Positions 8,338 through 19,711 of a stretch of 64,000 nucleotides of DNA are shown in pieces. The position numbers and the translations under genes were made by a program. The DNA is from Hyalangium ruber (GTDB lineage Bacteria > Myxococcota > Myxococcia > Myxococcales > Myxococcaceae). Under the pieces are notes generated by a model, which did not search any database, was not told where the DNA came from, and saw only the letters and a list, made by a program, of their open reading frames with translations. The stretch spans positions 1-64,000 of the forward strand of contig NZ_JAXIVS010000029.1 of NCBI RefSeq assembly GCF_034259325.1, written 5' to 3'. Position 1 is the stretch's first letter; the number at the start of each line of letters is the position of its first letter.

Positions 8338-9354
8338 ATGCCTACACCCTGCTCCCGTCTCCTCCTGGGGCTCTGCGCCCTGCTCGCCACCGCCGGGCTC
8401 GGCTGCAAGAAATCCGGCGGAGAGGCCTCGGGCGACGCCAACGCGGCGCTGCGCCTGGGCTTCTTCCCCAACATCACCCACGCCCAGGCCCTGGTGGGCC
8501 ACACCGAGGGCCTCTTCGCCGCCGAGCCCGGCGTCGGCAAGCTGGAGGTGAAGCAGTTCAACGCGGGCCCCTCCGCCATGGAGGCGCTGGTGTCCGGCTC
8601 GCTGGACGTCTCCTACGTGGGCACCGGCCCCGCCATCAACACGTACCTCAAGGCCGGCCGCGAGCTGCGCATCATCTCCGGCGCGGTGAACGGCGGCGCG
8701 GTGCTGGTGACGCGCAACGCGAAGTCCGCCGCCGAGCTCAAGGGCAAGAAGCTGGGCTCGCCGCAAATTGGCAACACGCAGGACATCGCCCTGCGCCACT
8801 GGCTCAAGCAGCAGGGCCTCAGCGTGGCCACCGACTCCGGGGGCGATGTGCAGGTGGTGCCCCTGAGCAACCCGGACCTCCTGGCCCAGTACATCCAGGG
8901 AGGCCTCGAGGGCGCCTGGGTGCCGGAGCCCTGGGGCGCGCGCATGGTGGCCGAGGGCGGCGGACAGATTCTCGTGGACGAGCGGGACCTGTGGCCCGAT
9001 CGCCGCTTCCCCACCACCGTGCTGGTGACGACGAAGAAAGTGCTGGAGACGCGCCGGCCCCAGGTGCTCGCCCTGCTGCGCGTCCACACGCGGCTCACCG
9101 AGCGCTGGCGCACCGAGCCGGAGGCCTTCACCACCTCCGTCAACACCGCCTTCGGCAAGCTCACCAGCAAGCCGCTGGCGCCCGCCATCCTGAAGGACGC
9201 GTTCTCCCGGCTGGAGCCCAGCCTGGACCCCGTCCCCTCCGCCATGGCCGAGGCCGCGCGCCACGCCAAGGAGTTGGGCTACCTGCCCAGCGATGACATC
9301 TCCGGGCTGGTGGACTCCAGCCTCCTCGAGGAGGTGCGCGCCACGGCGAAGTAG
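8338..9354 (+). CDS. ABC transporter substrate-binding lipoprotein, TauA/SsuA/NrtA type
   Basis: 338 aa. Lipoprotein signal ends at TAGLGC. The mature part starts LRLGFFPNITHAQALVG, the usual opening of NMT1/SsuA-type binding proteins. SLDVSYVGTGPAINTYL and SAAELKGKKLGSPQIGNTQDI are further family blocks. The ATG at 8338 was chosen because it puts the signal peptide at the N-terminus. The closest known classes bind sulfonates, nitrate or thiamine-pyrimidine-like ligands; which applies here is unknown. A short inverted repeat overlaps its stop codon. Confidence 0.9.
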   Translation: MPTPCSRLLLGLCALLATAGLGCKKSGGEASGDANAALRLGFFPNITHAQALVGHTEGLFAAEPGVGKLEVKQFNAGPSAMEALVSGSLDVSYVGTGPAINTYLKAGRELRIISGAVNGGAVLVTRNAKSAAELKGKKLGSPQIGNTQDIALRHWLKQQGLSVATDSGGDVQVVPLSNPDLLAQYIQGGLEGAWVPEPWGARMVAEGGGQILVDERDLWPDRRFPTTVLVTTKKVLETRRPQVLALLRVHTRLTERWRTEPEAFTTSVNTAFGKLTSKPLAPAILKDAFSRLEPSLDPVPSAMAEAARHAKELGYLPSDDISGLVDSSLLEEVRATAK

Positions 9355-9366
9355 CGCGGCCTACTT
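9349..9366. terminator. Short inverted repeat spanning two convergent stop codons
   Basis: AAGTAG, six bases, then CTACTT. The two TAG stops of the converging genes sit in the two arms. This is a weak hairpin that could help end both transcripts; only six bases separate the genes. Confidence 0.35.
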
Positions 9367-9789
9367 GCGCTCGGGCTCCACCGCCCCTGCCAGGGACAAG
9401 GCGACGTTGTTCGTCTCGCTCACCTGGTAGGAGGCGATGATCTCCTGCCCCACGCGGGGCTGCTGGGTGATGCGCAGCGCGCTCAGGTCCAGCGGCACCA
9501 CCACGCCCTCGCGGTCCACGTAGAGCGTGCGCCCCTTCAACTCCACCACCCGACCGGACAGCACCCGCATGCCACCTTCATTGCGCCCGTCCTCTCGCTG
9601 GAGGATGACGTCCGTGCCCGTGGGGCCGAAGTTGAACTCCTCGATGCCGCCACCGCGCCCGCCCTGCACGTCGCCCACCATGCCGCCGGCGGTCCCCATG
9701 TCCTCCTTCTCGCGCGCCTGTGAGGCCAGGGGAGCAAGCAACAGGCCGAAGGCAGGCACGAGCAGCGCGGCGCGGACACTTCGCTTCAT
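9361..9789 (-). CDS. Small secreted protein of unknown function
   Basis: 142 aa. Signal peptide MKRSVRAALLVPAFGLLLAPLASQA with a likely cleavage after ASQA. The mature protein has a Gly-rich segment (MVGDVQGGRGGGIEEFNFGPTG) and then a small beta-rich part with VLSGRVVELKGRTLYVDREGVVVPLDLS, which resembles an OB-like or SH3-like barrel in pattern. The gene is downstream of the PilZ gene on the same strand, 121 bases away, possibly with its own promoter. No family recognised. Confidence 0.7.
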   Translation of the reverse strand: MKRSVRAALLVPAFGLLLAPLASQAREKEDMGTAGGMVGDVQGGRGGGIEEFNFGPTGTDVILQREDGRNEGGMRVLSGRVVELKGRTLYVDREGVVVPLDLSALRITQQPRVGQEIIASYQVSETNNVALSLAGAVEPERK

Positions 9790-9910
9790 GGTGGGCTCCA
9801 GCGTTGGGGTCGATGACCCGTCCACCCCACAAGCTAGGAATGAAGCTGGAGCGCGAGGGAACAGGCCCACCTGCCCTGGCGGCAGGAGGAGCCAGCAGCC
9901 AGCCCGTTCT

Positions 9911-11971
9911 CTACTCGGCGCGCGGCGTGGAGGCCTCGCACAGGTGCTCGAGGAACTCGGGCAGCAGGCTGCGGGAGATGATCCACACCTTGCCCTCGCC
10001 CAGGTCCGTGAGCTGCGCGCGCCGGGCGTAGTCCTCGACCCGCGCCTCCACGTAGTGGACGAACACCGAGCGCCCGCGCGCCTGGTACCACCGCGAGGCG
10101 CGAGACAGCAGGGCCAGCATCGCCTCCTGCACCTCGGGCAGCGCCTCGTCCTGCAGGGGGATGATGCGCACCCCATCCAGCACGTGGAAGAGGTTGAGCC
10201 CCGGCTCGGCCGTCTCCAGGATGGCCACCGCCAGCGCCTTGCCCCCGGCGCGCGCCACCAGCACCTCGCGCTCGCGCGTCAGCTTCGCCGTATCCCAGCG
10301 CGCCCGCGTGGTGCCGAGATCGAACCGCTCGGGCACCAGGTCCAACGCCTCGCGGTAGGCCAGGGGCCGCGTCTTCTCCAGGTGGCTGAAGAGCTGCGAG
10401 AGCTCCTCGGGCGTGGGCGCCTCCAGCTCCAGGTGCTCGGGGATGGCGGGCCACTCCCAGTCCGTCTTGCCCTCCATGAAGCGGAAGGGCATCACCGCCG
10501 CCTGGCCCGTGTCCTCGTACCAGCTGGCGAAGTCGAAGTTGATCAGCCGGATCCACCGGACGTTGGCCTCGCAGTAGGCCAGGTACCACTTCACGCCCGG
10601 GTCCAACTGCGAGGGCTCCAGCGTGCGCAGGTAGATGTCGCGCAGCGCCTCGCGGGCCGTGGCGCCGCGACCCTCGGGCCCCGGCGGCTGCTGGCGCGCC
10701 AACTGGTGCGCGAACAGCGTGTGCTCGTAGGGCCGCAGCACCGAGGCGGTGCCCTCCACGCCGCCCGGCATGGGCCGCACCACCCGGTAGCCCAGGCGGG
10801 GGTGGCGCTGCAGCTTCTCGTGCGTCTCCTCGAACTGCGCCTTGAAGGCGGCGAACTTCGTGGGCTCCTTGCCCGACAGCCGGAAGTAACCCGAGCGCTC
10901 GAACAGCTCCCACACGCCCGCGTTCCAGTCGCCCGCCACGCGGGTGCGCGGGTGGATCTGCTCGTCCACCAGCTCGCGCCAGCCCTGCTCCTCGCGCACG
11001 TCCAGCGGCGCCAGCCACATGCCGCAGCGCCGGCCCTTGCTCTGGCTGGAGATGTTGCGCACCTCGGCGAAGAGCTTCACCGGCGCGCGCCCCGGCATCT
11101 CCACTTCCATGGTCGGCACGCGCATGCCCGGGTAGAGCAGGTCCTCGCCCGGCTCGGTGAGGAAGGACAGCCCCTCGTAGGACACGTCCAACAGCTGGCG
11201 GCGCACCCGCACCTGCGGCCACAGCGGGTGCTCGAAGGACAGGCAGCACTCGGTGGCGGTGTTCGCCCGGCGCAGCCACCGGTGCCGGTAGCGCGTCAGC
11301 TCCACCGGCAGCGGCATCATCCACATGCCGCCCTCGTACCAGGCCTTGTCCACCGCGAAGTACTGCACCGAGCTGTAGCCGAAGGCCTCCATCGAGAAGG
11401 GCTGCGCCGGCAGCGGCCCGTCGGCCCTCCAGCCGAGGACGCCCTCGTACTTGTCGAAGTGCGCGGCGCGCACCTCCACCCGCGAGCCGTCCGCCAGCCG
11501 CGCCACGCCGCGCGTGCCCCGCGCCACCAGCGCCTCGCAGATGCGAAGGATTCGGTCCTGGCGGTGGATCACCTCGCGCCACACCGGGCGCGCCTCGGGC
11601 GTGAGCAGGTGCCCGTTGTCGCGCAGCAGCTCCAGCGCGGAGACGATGCGGCGGCCCGCGTCCAGCGGCGGCGCCACGAAGCGCAGGCGCAGCTCCGGCG
11701 AGGCCTCGGGCCCCACGCGGCTGACATCCGTCACCTCCGCCTGCAGCGAAGTGGTCCACCACTCGCCCGGCCCCAGCACCACCGAAGCGCGCTGGCCGGG
11801 GCGAAGCTCCGCTCCCGCGGTCAGGTGCAGCGTGAGGTGCTCCAGCGACAGCTGCACCAGTCGGCACTCCGCCCCGTTCACGCCGCCGAACGAAGCGATC
11901 GCGGAAAGCTCGGTTCCCATCCGGTAGCCCAGGATTGCCTCGCGGGTCGACATCCGGTTGTCCGACTGCAT
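9911..11971 (-). CDS. Large PilZ-domain protein (putative c-di-GMP effector)
   Basis: 686 aa, no signal peptide, so cytoplasmic. The N-terminal ~120 residues look PilZ-like (LRPGQRASVVLGPG, LRLRFVAPP). A second, better PilZ region lies near residues 225-330: an Arg-rich RYRHRWLRR, then QLLDVSYEGLSFL, which fits the DxSxxG part of the c-di-GMP site, and RNISSQSKGRRCGMWL. The C-terminal half (~380-686) has a GNAT-like pattern with no motif I can assign. Known: PilZ domains bind c-di-GMP and often control motility or polysaccharide in myxobacteria. Binding is not certain because the RxxxR motif could be placed in more than one way. Confidence 0.7.
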   Translation of the reverse strand: MQSDNRMSTREAILGYRMGTELSAIASFGGVNGAECRLVQLSLEHLTLHLTAGAELRPGQRASVVLGPGEWWTTSLQAEVTDVSRVGPEASPELRLRFVAPPLDAGRRIVSALELLRDNGHLLTPEARPVWREVIHRQDRILRICEALVARGTRGVARLADGSRVEVRAAHFDKYEGVLGWRADGPLPAQPFSMEAFGYSSVQYFAVDKAWYEGGMWMMPLPVELTRYRHRWLRRANTATECCLSFEHPLWPQVRVRRQLLDVSYEGLSFLTEPGEDLLYPGMRVPTMEVEMPGRAPVKLFAEVRNISSQSKGRRCGMWLAPLDVREEQGWRELVDEQIHPRTRVAGDWNAGVWELFERSGYFRLSGKEPTKFAAFKAQFEETHEKLQRHPRLGYRVVRPMPGGVEGTASVLRPYEHTLFAHQLARQQPPGPEGRGATAREALRDIYLRTLEPSQLDPGVKWYLAYCEANVRWIRLINFDFASWYEDTGQAAVMPFRFMEGKTDWEWPAIPEHLELEAPTPEELSQLFSHLEKTRPLAYREALDLVPERFDLGTTRARWDTAKLTREREVLVARAGGKALAVAILETAEPGLNLFHVLDGVRIIPLQDEALPEVQEAMLALLSRASRWYQARGRSVFVHYVEARVEDYARRAQLTDLGEGKVWIISRSLLPEFLEHLCEASTPRAE

Positions 11972-12125
11972 GGGAGCTCCGTTACTGGGGGGAGGCTTTC
12001 CGATCTTAGCAGAACAATTTCATACCACGGTTCCGCCGGGCTTCCCCAAGGGAAATTTCCACCCTGAGGGTGAACAGTTCAGGCGATCGGCGCATCTGCA
12101 TGCTCTCGGTGCTGTCCGTCCACCT

Positions 12126-12152
12126 CTTTCCGCAGTGTGTCATTGCGGAAAG
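12126..12152. promoter_or_regulatory. Perfect 9-bp inverted repeat (operator or RNA hairpin)
   Basis: CTTTCCGCA, a nine-base spacer, then TGCGGAAAG. The size and spacing suit either a dimeric regulator site or an RNA stem-loop. It is 155 bases upstream of the PilZ gene start. Confidence 0.5.
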
Positions 12153-12202
12153 TCGCTTCTCATCCCCTGAGACGGCGAGGGTTTGAAGCGTCCACCTTCC
12201 AT

Positions 12203-12223
12203 CCTCTCTGGGAGGTTTTTTTT
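12203..12223 (+). terminator. Intrinsic terminator candidate with eight T
   Basis: A short stem CCTC(T)/(G)GAGG with a tight loop is followed at once by TTTTTTTT (12216-12223). A U tract this long is rare in the window. No plus-strand protein gene ends here, so it may end a small RNA. Confidence 0.5.
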
Positions 12224-12391
12224 GATCCGCAGCCAGGAGCCGTCCTGGTTGCTCTTGCTGTTCCGGGAAGTCCTGTTTCATGGTGGCGGACTGCTCATGA
12301 AGCGAGACTCCCGAAGGATCAATACGGTCACCCACTGGTGAACAAAACCGCCGGGGGTGGCGCTCAGGGTGGGACGGGGCGTGAAGCGCGC

Positions 12392-13975
12392 TCAGAAACA
12401 GCGCAGCTCGAGCACTCCGGCGGTGTCGTCCAGGCCTCCGTCGGCGCCCGTGCCGCCCGCGGCGTACACCTGGGCGCCGGCACCTCCGGCCAGGGCGTGA
12501 TCGCGGCGGGTGGGCAGGGCGGTGGCGGGGGTGAAGCGCTCGGCGGCCGGATCGAACCAGACGGGTGGGGTGCCGGCGGCGTCCTCGACGTAGACCCAGC
12601 CATTGCCCACGCGGACGGCGCGCGGGGCGACGCGGGCGGTGTCCATGGGGAGGAGCTCGCGCACGCGCACCACGGCGCCGGGCCGCTCCACGAGGAAGAC
12701 GCGGGCGGAGGGCACGAGCGAGGCGCCTACCTGCTCACTGCCTCCGAGCACCAGGGCGCGGGCGCCGGACAGGGACACCACGGCGGGGCCCTCGAGGGCG
12801 ACGGGGAGGTTGGGGCCGGCGCTCACGGTGCCGGAGGCGCTGATGAGGTCCGTGCGCGCGCTGGCGCCGGAGCCTGGACAGCCGCCGGCCAGCAGGAAGG
12901 AGTCCCCGAGGGAGGCTCCACCCGCGGGGCAAGCCAGGGAGAGCGGGCCCAGCACCGACTGGGCGCCGGTGATGGGGGCCACGCGCACGGCGAGGTTGTC
13001 CCGCTCGGCGCCGCCCAGCTGGCTCGGGGCCAGCGCGCCTCCGGCCAGCAGCAGCTCGGCGCCCAGGGGGCCCGCCAGGGCATTGCGGGAGGTGAGGCTG
13101 GGGGTGAAGTAGACGCGGGAGGTGCCCCCATCGGTCGCGAGCCACTCGAGGCTCGGCTCGGGGGCGTCGCCGGCGCGCACGCCGCCCACCACCGCCACGC
13201 CTCCGTCGTTCAGCACCACGAGGCTGGCTTCGGCGCGCTCCACGGCCAGGGCGAGGGAGGCGAGCCGGCTGCTCTGCACGAAGAAGAGGTCCAGCGCGGC
13301 GGAGGGCTGGCCCTGGCTGTCGCGGCCGCCGGCCACCACGAGGGTATTGGCCAGGGGGCCCGAGGCGGGCACCACCGCCACGGGGCTGGCACGGCGCGCG
13401 AAGCCGGAGCGCACCACGGGCAGGCCGGCGGGCCTCCCGGCGCACCCGCATACGCCGCCGCCGCAGGTGAGGCCTCCGGGCTGACAGGCCTTGTTTTCGC
13501 ACTCGGAGTCGGCGCAGTCGCGCAGGCCGTCGCCGTCGTCGTCCAGCCCGTTGTCACAGGCCTCCGTGGTCATGCCCGCGTCGGGGGGGGAGGGAATGGG
13601 GGGCAGGGCCAGCGTCAGGCGGGCGCCGCCCTTCTCGGTGAGGATGGCCTCGCCGGAGGCGGCGGAGCGCACCACGCCGGCGCGCTCGGCGGTGGCGCGC
13701 ACGCTGATGCGGGTGCCGGCGGGGGTGGCGGGGCCGGACTCGAAGTTGAAGGTGGCGGGCAGGCGCAGCTCGGCGCCCTCCAGCGTGGCGAGGGCGAGCG
13801 GGGTACCTGCTGCTCCCGGCTGGGAGGCCACCACGGAGAGCCGGTCGAAGTCGGTGCCGGGCACCAGGGAGCCCTCCACGACGACATGCACGCCCCCGGG
13901 CGTGGGCTCGCAGGCCAGCAGCGGCCAGAGGAGGAGCAACGGCAGCAGGCGTGGACGGGCGAGGAGAGGACGCAC
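12392..13975 (-). CDS. Kelch-like lipoprotein with a DDDxDG calcium-type motif
   Basis: 527 aa. Lipobox LLACE, mature Cys near residue 22. Residues ~25-125 form a beta-rich domain. Then comes EACDNGLDDDGDGLRDCADS, the NGxDDDxDGxxDC signature common in myxobacterial surface proteins and thought to bind metal, followed by a Cys cluster (CQPGGLTCGGGVCGC). From ~185 on, repeated blades with VVAGG, VVGG, LLAGG and VLGG indicate a Kelch-type beta-propeller, ending in YAAGGTGADGG. A surface location and binding role are likely; the partner is unknown. Confidence 0.8.
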   Translation of the reverse strand: MRPLLARPRLLPLLLLWPLLACEPTPGGVHVVVEGSLVPGTDFDRLSVVASQPGAAGTPLALATLEGAELRLPATFNFESGPATPAGTRISVRATAERAGVVRSAASGEAILTEKGGARLTLALPPIPSPPDAGMTTEACDNGLDDDGDGLRDCADSECENKACQPGGLTCGGGVCGCAGRPAGLPVVRSGFARRASPVAVVPASGPLANTLVVAGGRDSQGQPSAALDLFFVQSSRLASLALAVERAEASLVVLNDGGVAVVGGVRAGDAPEPSLEWLATDGGTSRVYFTPSLTSRNALAGPLGAELLLAGGALAPSQLGGAERDNLAVRVAPITGAQSVLGPLSLACPAGGASLGDSFLLAGGCPGSGASARTDLISASGTVSAGPNLPVALEGPAVVSLSGARALVLGGSEQVGASLVPSARVFLVERPGAVVRVRELLPMDTARVAPRAVRVGNGWVYVEDAAGTPPVWFDPAAERFTPATALPTRRDHALAGGAGAQVYAAGGTGADGGLDDTAGVLELRCF

Positions 13976-14006
13976 GGCCCGGAGTCTATGTCATGGAGCC
14001 GAAGCG

Positions 14007-14720
14007 TTACCGCAGGTGCTCGGAGCGCAGCAGCCCCGCCCCACTCAGCACCTCCTGCACCCGGGCGGCCAGGGCCATATGTTCCGGGTTGGAGACACTG
14101 AACCGCTCGGGGGTGAGGACCACGAGGCTGCCCTTGTCCTCCACGGGCTCGCTCCGTGCGGGGGCGGGAAGTGAAGGCACCGTGCCCCGCTGGCGCGAGA
14201 AGTACGTGACCCAGCCCCCGAAGCCGTCCGAGGACTGCCCAGCCATCTCCAGCATGTCCCGGTGTGAGTCGGAGGTGGCCACGCACCAGTCCGGCTCCCA
14301 AGCCAGGGCCATGGCGCGCACCACTTCGCTCAGCACCCCGGCCGTCACCACCCGCTGGGAGAGCGGACCTTGCGCGGGGGGCGTGAGCACGCAGGCGGGC
14401 ATGAGCCAGGCATCACTCAAGCCACAGCGCCCGTGAAGGGTGGTGACCTCCTCTGGAGTCTCACCCGCCCACAGCCAGTACCGAAAGCCGCCGCCCACCT
14501 GGTTCGCCTCCCGTCCGAAGAGCCTCATGAAGTTCTCGGCGGTAGGGGTGAACGGGAGCGTGCGCGCGTGCTCGAAGGAATCTCCGGCCTCGAACCAATG
14601 CTTCCAGACCGGCTCGCAGCAGCCGAGGAGCTCGAAGAAGCGCTCCGCGCGGCGGGCGCAGGCCTCGGCGGCTTCGTGTCGGGGGCCCCAGTAGGCGCCC
14701 ACATAGTAGGTCTCAATCAT
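14007..14720 (-). CDS. Imm52-family immunity protein, second pair
   Basis: 237 aa, no signal peptide. The frame is open upstream to 14828, but the ATG at 14720 is chosen because it gives MIETYYVGAYWG, the conserved Imm52 start, and lies 13 bases past the toxin stop. It shares the AxxWxPDW, GWVTYFSRQRGTVPSLPAP and VEDKGSLVVLTPERF...NPEH blocks with the protein at 1862-2593. The middle region differs, which suggests it protects only against its own toxin. Expected to act in the cytoplasm. Confidence 0.85.
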   Translation of the reverse strand: MIETYYVGAYWGPRHEAAEACARRAERFFELLGCCEPVWKHWFEAGDSFEHARTLPFTPTAENFMRLFGREANQVGGGFRYWLWAGETPEEVTTLHGRCGLSDAWLMPACVLTPPAQGPLSQRVVTAGVLSEVVRAMALAWEPDWCVATSDSHRDMLEMAGQSSDGFGGWVTYFSRQRGTVPSLPAPARSEPVEDKGSLVVLTPERFSVSNPEHMALAARVQEVLSGAGLLRSEHLR

Positions 14721-14733
14721 CGACGCGCCGTCA

Positions 14734-16092
14734 TTATGGAGCGGGAGGAACGTGGACGACCTGGATCTTGAGTCCGGCCCGCCCGAACAGCTTGCGCAGC
14801 GCGGCGGCGAACTTCTCCTCGGCGACAATCCATCGGATGGGAGTGCCCCGGGCGGTCATGATCTGGCGCTCGGCCTGTTCGAGGAGCTTGTCCGCGCCCT
14901 TGAAGAAGCTCTTCGGCTCGAGCGTGTCGTCGATGAACCGCGCGAGATGGGGCCCCTTGGCTTCCAGCAGCACGCCTTCCTGATAGCCATCGAAGTCCGC
15001 CTCCTTGCCGCCTGCCTTGACGCGATAGGCATACCCTTTGGGGGCGCCCGTCACCTGCGCCTGGTAGCCGCGGGCACTCTCGGACATGGACTCGTCCACC
15101 TGCACCCACTCCCCAGGACCTTCGGCGGGGGGCGCTCGTGCGCCTCCGTCGCCAGGGCCCATGGCGGCCATGGCCACCGCCGTGGGCGCCAGGGAGATGA
15201 CGAGGGTGCCCTCCACCACCGCCACCGCGCTCACCTGTCCCACCTGCGCCAGCCGGATGCCCAGCTGCGAGGCCCCCAGCGCCGACGCCTCCGAGAAGTG
15301 GGGCAGCAGGGGAAGCCGCGAGGCCAGCCCCGAGGCGCCCACCGCCGTGCCTCGGCTCACCAGCACCGTCACCGCGAGGATGAAGGCGCGGGCGAACCGG
15401 GGCCCCACCGCGCTGCCGTAACGTTGGCTGGCCTCCTCCAGCTCCTCGAAGGTGGTAGCCCTGTCAGTGGCCCGCTTCAGCTCGAAGCTCGCCTTCAGCA
15501 CATCCAGGAAGGCATCCACCCCCAGGTACACCAGCATCACCGCCGAGACGATCGCCGCCGCCTTCGTGAACACCGGCTCGGGGTTTGCCGCCAACACCAC
15601 CCAGGTCACCAGGCTCGTGGCGATGGCGGCGTAGAAGAGCTGGGGCGCCAGGGTGTCCTCCACGGCCTCGGCGATGCCCTGGCGCATGGGCTCGAGCGAC
15701 AGGCCCAGGGCCACCGCCAGCTTGTCCCCTTCACTCAGGCCCATCACGTCATCCAAGAGCGACAGGCACCCGTCCTTCGGCTGGCCCACCCCGCACACCC
15801 CGCCCAAGCTCTTGCGCATCCAGTGCTGCCAGGATGGCTGCCCTGGGTCGGCCGAGTAGGAGGCGCGCACCAGCCCGCCTTTCGGAGCGGGGCGGAGCGT
15901 CAGGGGCGCCTCCAGCACCAGCCGCGACAGCGCCTGCTCGAACGCATCCGCGTCCACCTCCACGAACCTGTCCCGGGTAGGGGGGACGTACTGCCTTGGC
16001 GCCCCCTGGCCCGTGTCCAGCCGCACCCCGCGCGGGGTGCTACACGCGGAGAGAACCAGCAGAAAAACAACCGCCAGCCGAGGAGCCATCAA
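14734..16092 (-). CDS. SitA-like lipoprotein toxin with C-terminal Tox-REase-5 domain, second pair
   Basis: 452 aa. Lipobox VLSACS, Cys near residue 17. The middle has several hydrophobic helices (about 155-215 and 240-310), which in this toxin type could help translocation. The C-terminal ~110 residues are the same nuclease fold as in the toxin at 236: ARGYQAQVTGAP, ADFDGYQEGVLLEAKGP and PIRWIVAEEKFAAAL, with D and ExK core residues in place. It is 84 residues shorter than the first toxin, and the N-terminal halves are dissimilar beyond the lipobox. Pairing with the Imm52 gene 13 bases downstream is clear. DNA cleavage is inferred from the fold. Confidence 0.85.
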   Translation of the reverse strand: MMAPRLAVVFLLVLSACSTPRGVRLDTGQGAPRQYVPPTRDRFVEVDADAFEQALSRLVLEAPLTLRPAPKGGLVRASYSADPGQPSWQHWMRKSLGGVCGVGQPKDGCLSLLDDVMGLSEGDKLAVALGLSLEPMRQGIAEAVEDTLAPQLFYAAIATSLVTWVVLAANPEPVFTKAAAIVSAVMLVYLGVDAFLDVLKASFELKRATDRATTFEELEEASQRYGSAVGPRFARAFILAVTVLVSRGTAVGASGLASRLPLLPHFSEASALGASQLGIRLAQVGQVSAVAVVEGTLVISLAPTAVAMAAMGPGDGGARAPPAEGPGEWVQVDESMSESARGYQAQVTGAPKGYAYRVKAGGKEADFDGYQEGVLLEAKGPHLARFIDDTLEPKSFFKGADKLLEQAERQIMTARGTPIRWIVAEEKFAAALRKLFGRAGLKIQVVHVPPAP

Positions 16093-16188
16093 CGCCTTTC
16101 AAAAACTGAGAGGATGCATGGGGTGAGAAAACCCCAGACTCACCCTTTCGGTCCCAGGGCTTTCGCGGTGTAGACTCGATTCTCTTAC
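16093..16188. promoter_or_regulatory. Divergent promoter region, toxin 2 / PEGA kinase 1
   Basis: 96 bases between divergent starts, relatively AT-rich (AAAAACTGAGAGGATG and TCGATTCTCTTACATG). No palindrome seen. The kinase ATG at 16189 has no strong Shine-Dalgarno sequence. Confidence 0.4.
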
Positions 16189-18897
<2,709 letters not shown>

Positions 18898-18997
18898 CCC
18901 GCCTTCTCCCAAGGCATGCAATGGCCCAGGGGGCTCGTGCGTACCGCTCGATGCCCGGAGGCCACTGGCTTCCATCCTTCCTGAAAGAGAGGGCCCC

Positions 18998-19711
18998 ATG
19001 AAGCCGCTGCGCATTGCCCTGGCCGTTCCCGCCCTGCTGTTCTCCGCCTGTGCCTTCGCCCAGACCGTGGGCAACGGCGTCTCCCGCGAGGACTCGCGCC
19101 AGGTGGAGGACTTCGACGGGGTCAGCGTGAGCCAGGGCCTGAAGGCCCAGGTGAAGGTAGGTCCCAAGGAGGTCCGCGTCTCCGGAGACGAGAACCTCGT
19201 GGCCCTGGTACGCACCGAGGTGGTGGACGGCAAGTTGGTGGTGCGCCTGGAGAAGAACTCGCGGATTCGCTCCACCTCGGGGCTGCGCATCACCCTCTCC
19301 AGCCCGAAAATCACCAGCGTGGAGGCCAGCGGCGGCGCCGAGGTCGAGGCGGAGGCCAGCTCCTCGCAGGCCTTCGCGGCCGAGGCCAGCGGGGGCAGTG
19401 AAATCTCCGTGCGCAACGTGGACGCGAAGCAACTGGCGGTGGAGGCCAGCGGCGGCGCCGAGGTGAAGCTCCAGGGGCGCGCCGAGTCCCTCACGGTGGA
19501 GGCCAGCGGCGGCTCCCAGGTCCACGGCCAGGACCTGTCGAACCTCCAGGCGATGACGGTGGATGCCAGCGGCGGCTCCCAGGTGGAGGCCAACCCCTCC
19601 GACCGCGTGGTGGCCGAGCTGTCCGGCGGCAGCACCGTCCACGTGAACAGCGCGCCGTCTCAGCGCGTGGTGTCCAGCTCCGGCGGCTCGCGGGTACTCT
19701 TCCGCAAGTAG
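18998..19711 (+). CDS. Secreted DUF2807 (head GIN) beta-helix protein
   Basis: 237 aa. Signal peptide MKPLRIALAVPALLFSACAFA; the SACAF context could also be read as a lipobox. The mature protein is of the DUF2807 type: the opening VEDFDGVSVSQGLKAQVKVG, then repeats of VEASGGAEV, AEASGGSEI, VEASGGSQV and VDASGGSQV about every 20 residues, predicted to stack as a beta-helix. The family is exported and has been called adhesin-like, without proof. Stop at 19711 directly abuts the stop of the convergent phosphatase gene, so the two TAG codons make GTAGCTAC. Confidence 0.85.
   Translation: MKPLRIALAVPALLFSACAFAQTVGNGVSREDSRQVEDFDGVSVSQGLKAQVKVGPKEVRVSGDENLVALVRTEVVDGKLVVRLEKNSRIRSTSGLRITLSSPKITSVEASGGAEVEAEASSSQAFAAEASGGSEISVRNVDAKQLAVEASGGAEVKLQGRAESLTVEASGGSQVHGQDLSNLQAMTVDASGGSQVEANPSDRVVAELSGGSTVHVNSAPSQRVVSSSGGSRVLFRK
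19319..19690 (+). repeat. 60-bp periodic repeat inside the DUF2807 gene
   Basis: Units containing GGCCAGCGGCGGC recur near 19321, 19381, 19441, 19501 and 19561, a 60-base (20-codon) period. A 26-base stretch is identical at 19319-19344 and 19439-19464, exactly two units apart. This gives the beta-helix turns of the protein and suggests growth by unit duplication or gene conversion. Confidence 0.75.

Larger units (their letters stand above)
11972..12391. other. Intergenic region with a structured hairpin and a T-tract terminator
   Basis: About 420 bases without a convincing gene, between two minus-strand genes. It is less GC-rich than its surroundings. It holds a 9-bp hairpin (12126-12152) and, about 50 bases later on the plus strand, a stem followed by eight T. 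A plus-strand small RNA is possible. The promoter of the PilZ gene must lie in the left part. Confidence 0.5.

Noticed and set aside
12137-14101. Gly/Ala-rich plus-strand open frame over the Kelch-like lipoprotein gene
   Set aside because: Antisense shadow; the minus strand has a lipobox and Kelch motifs.
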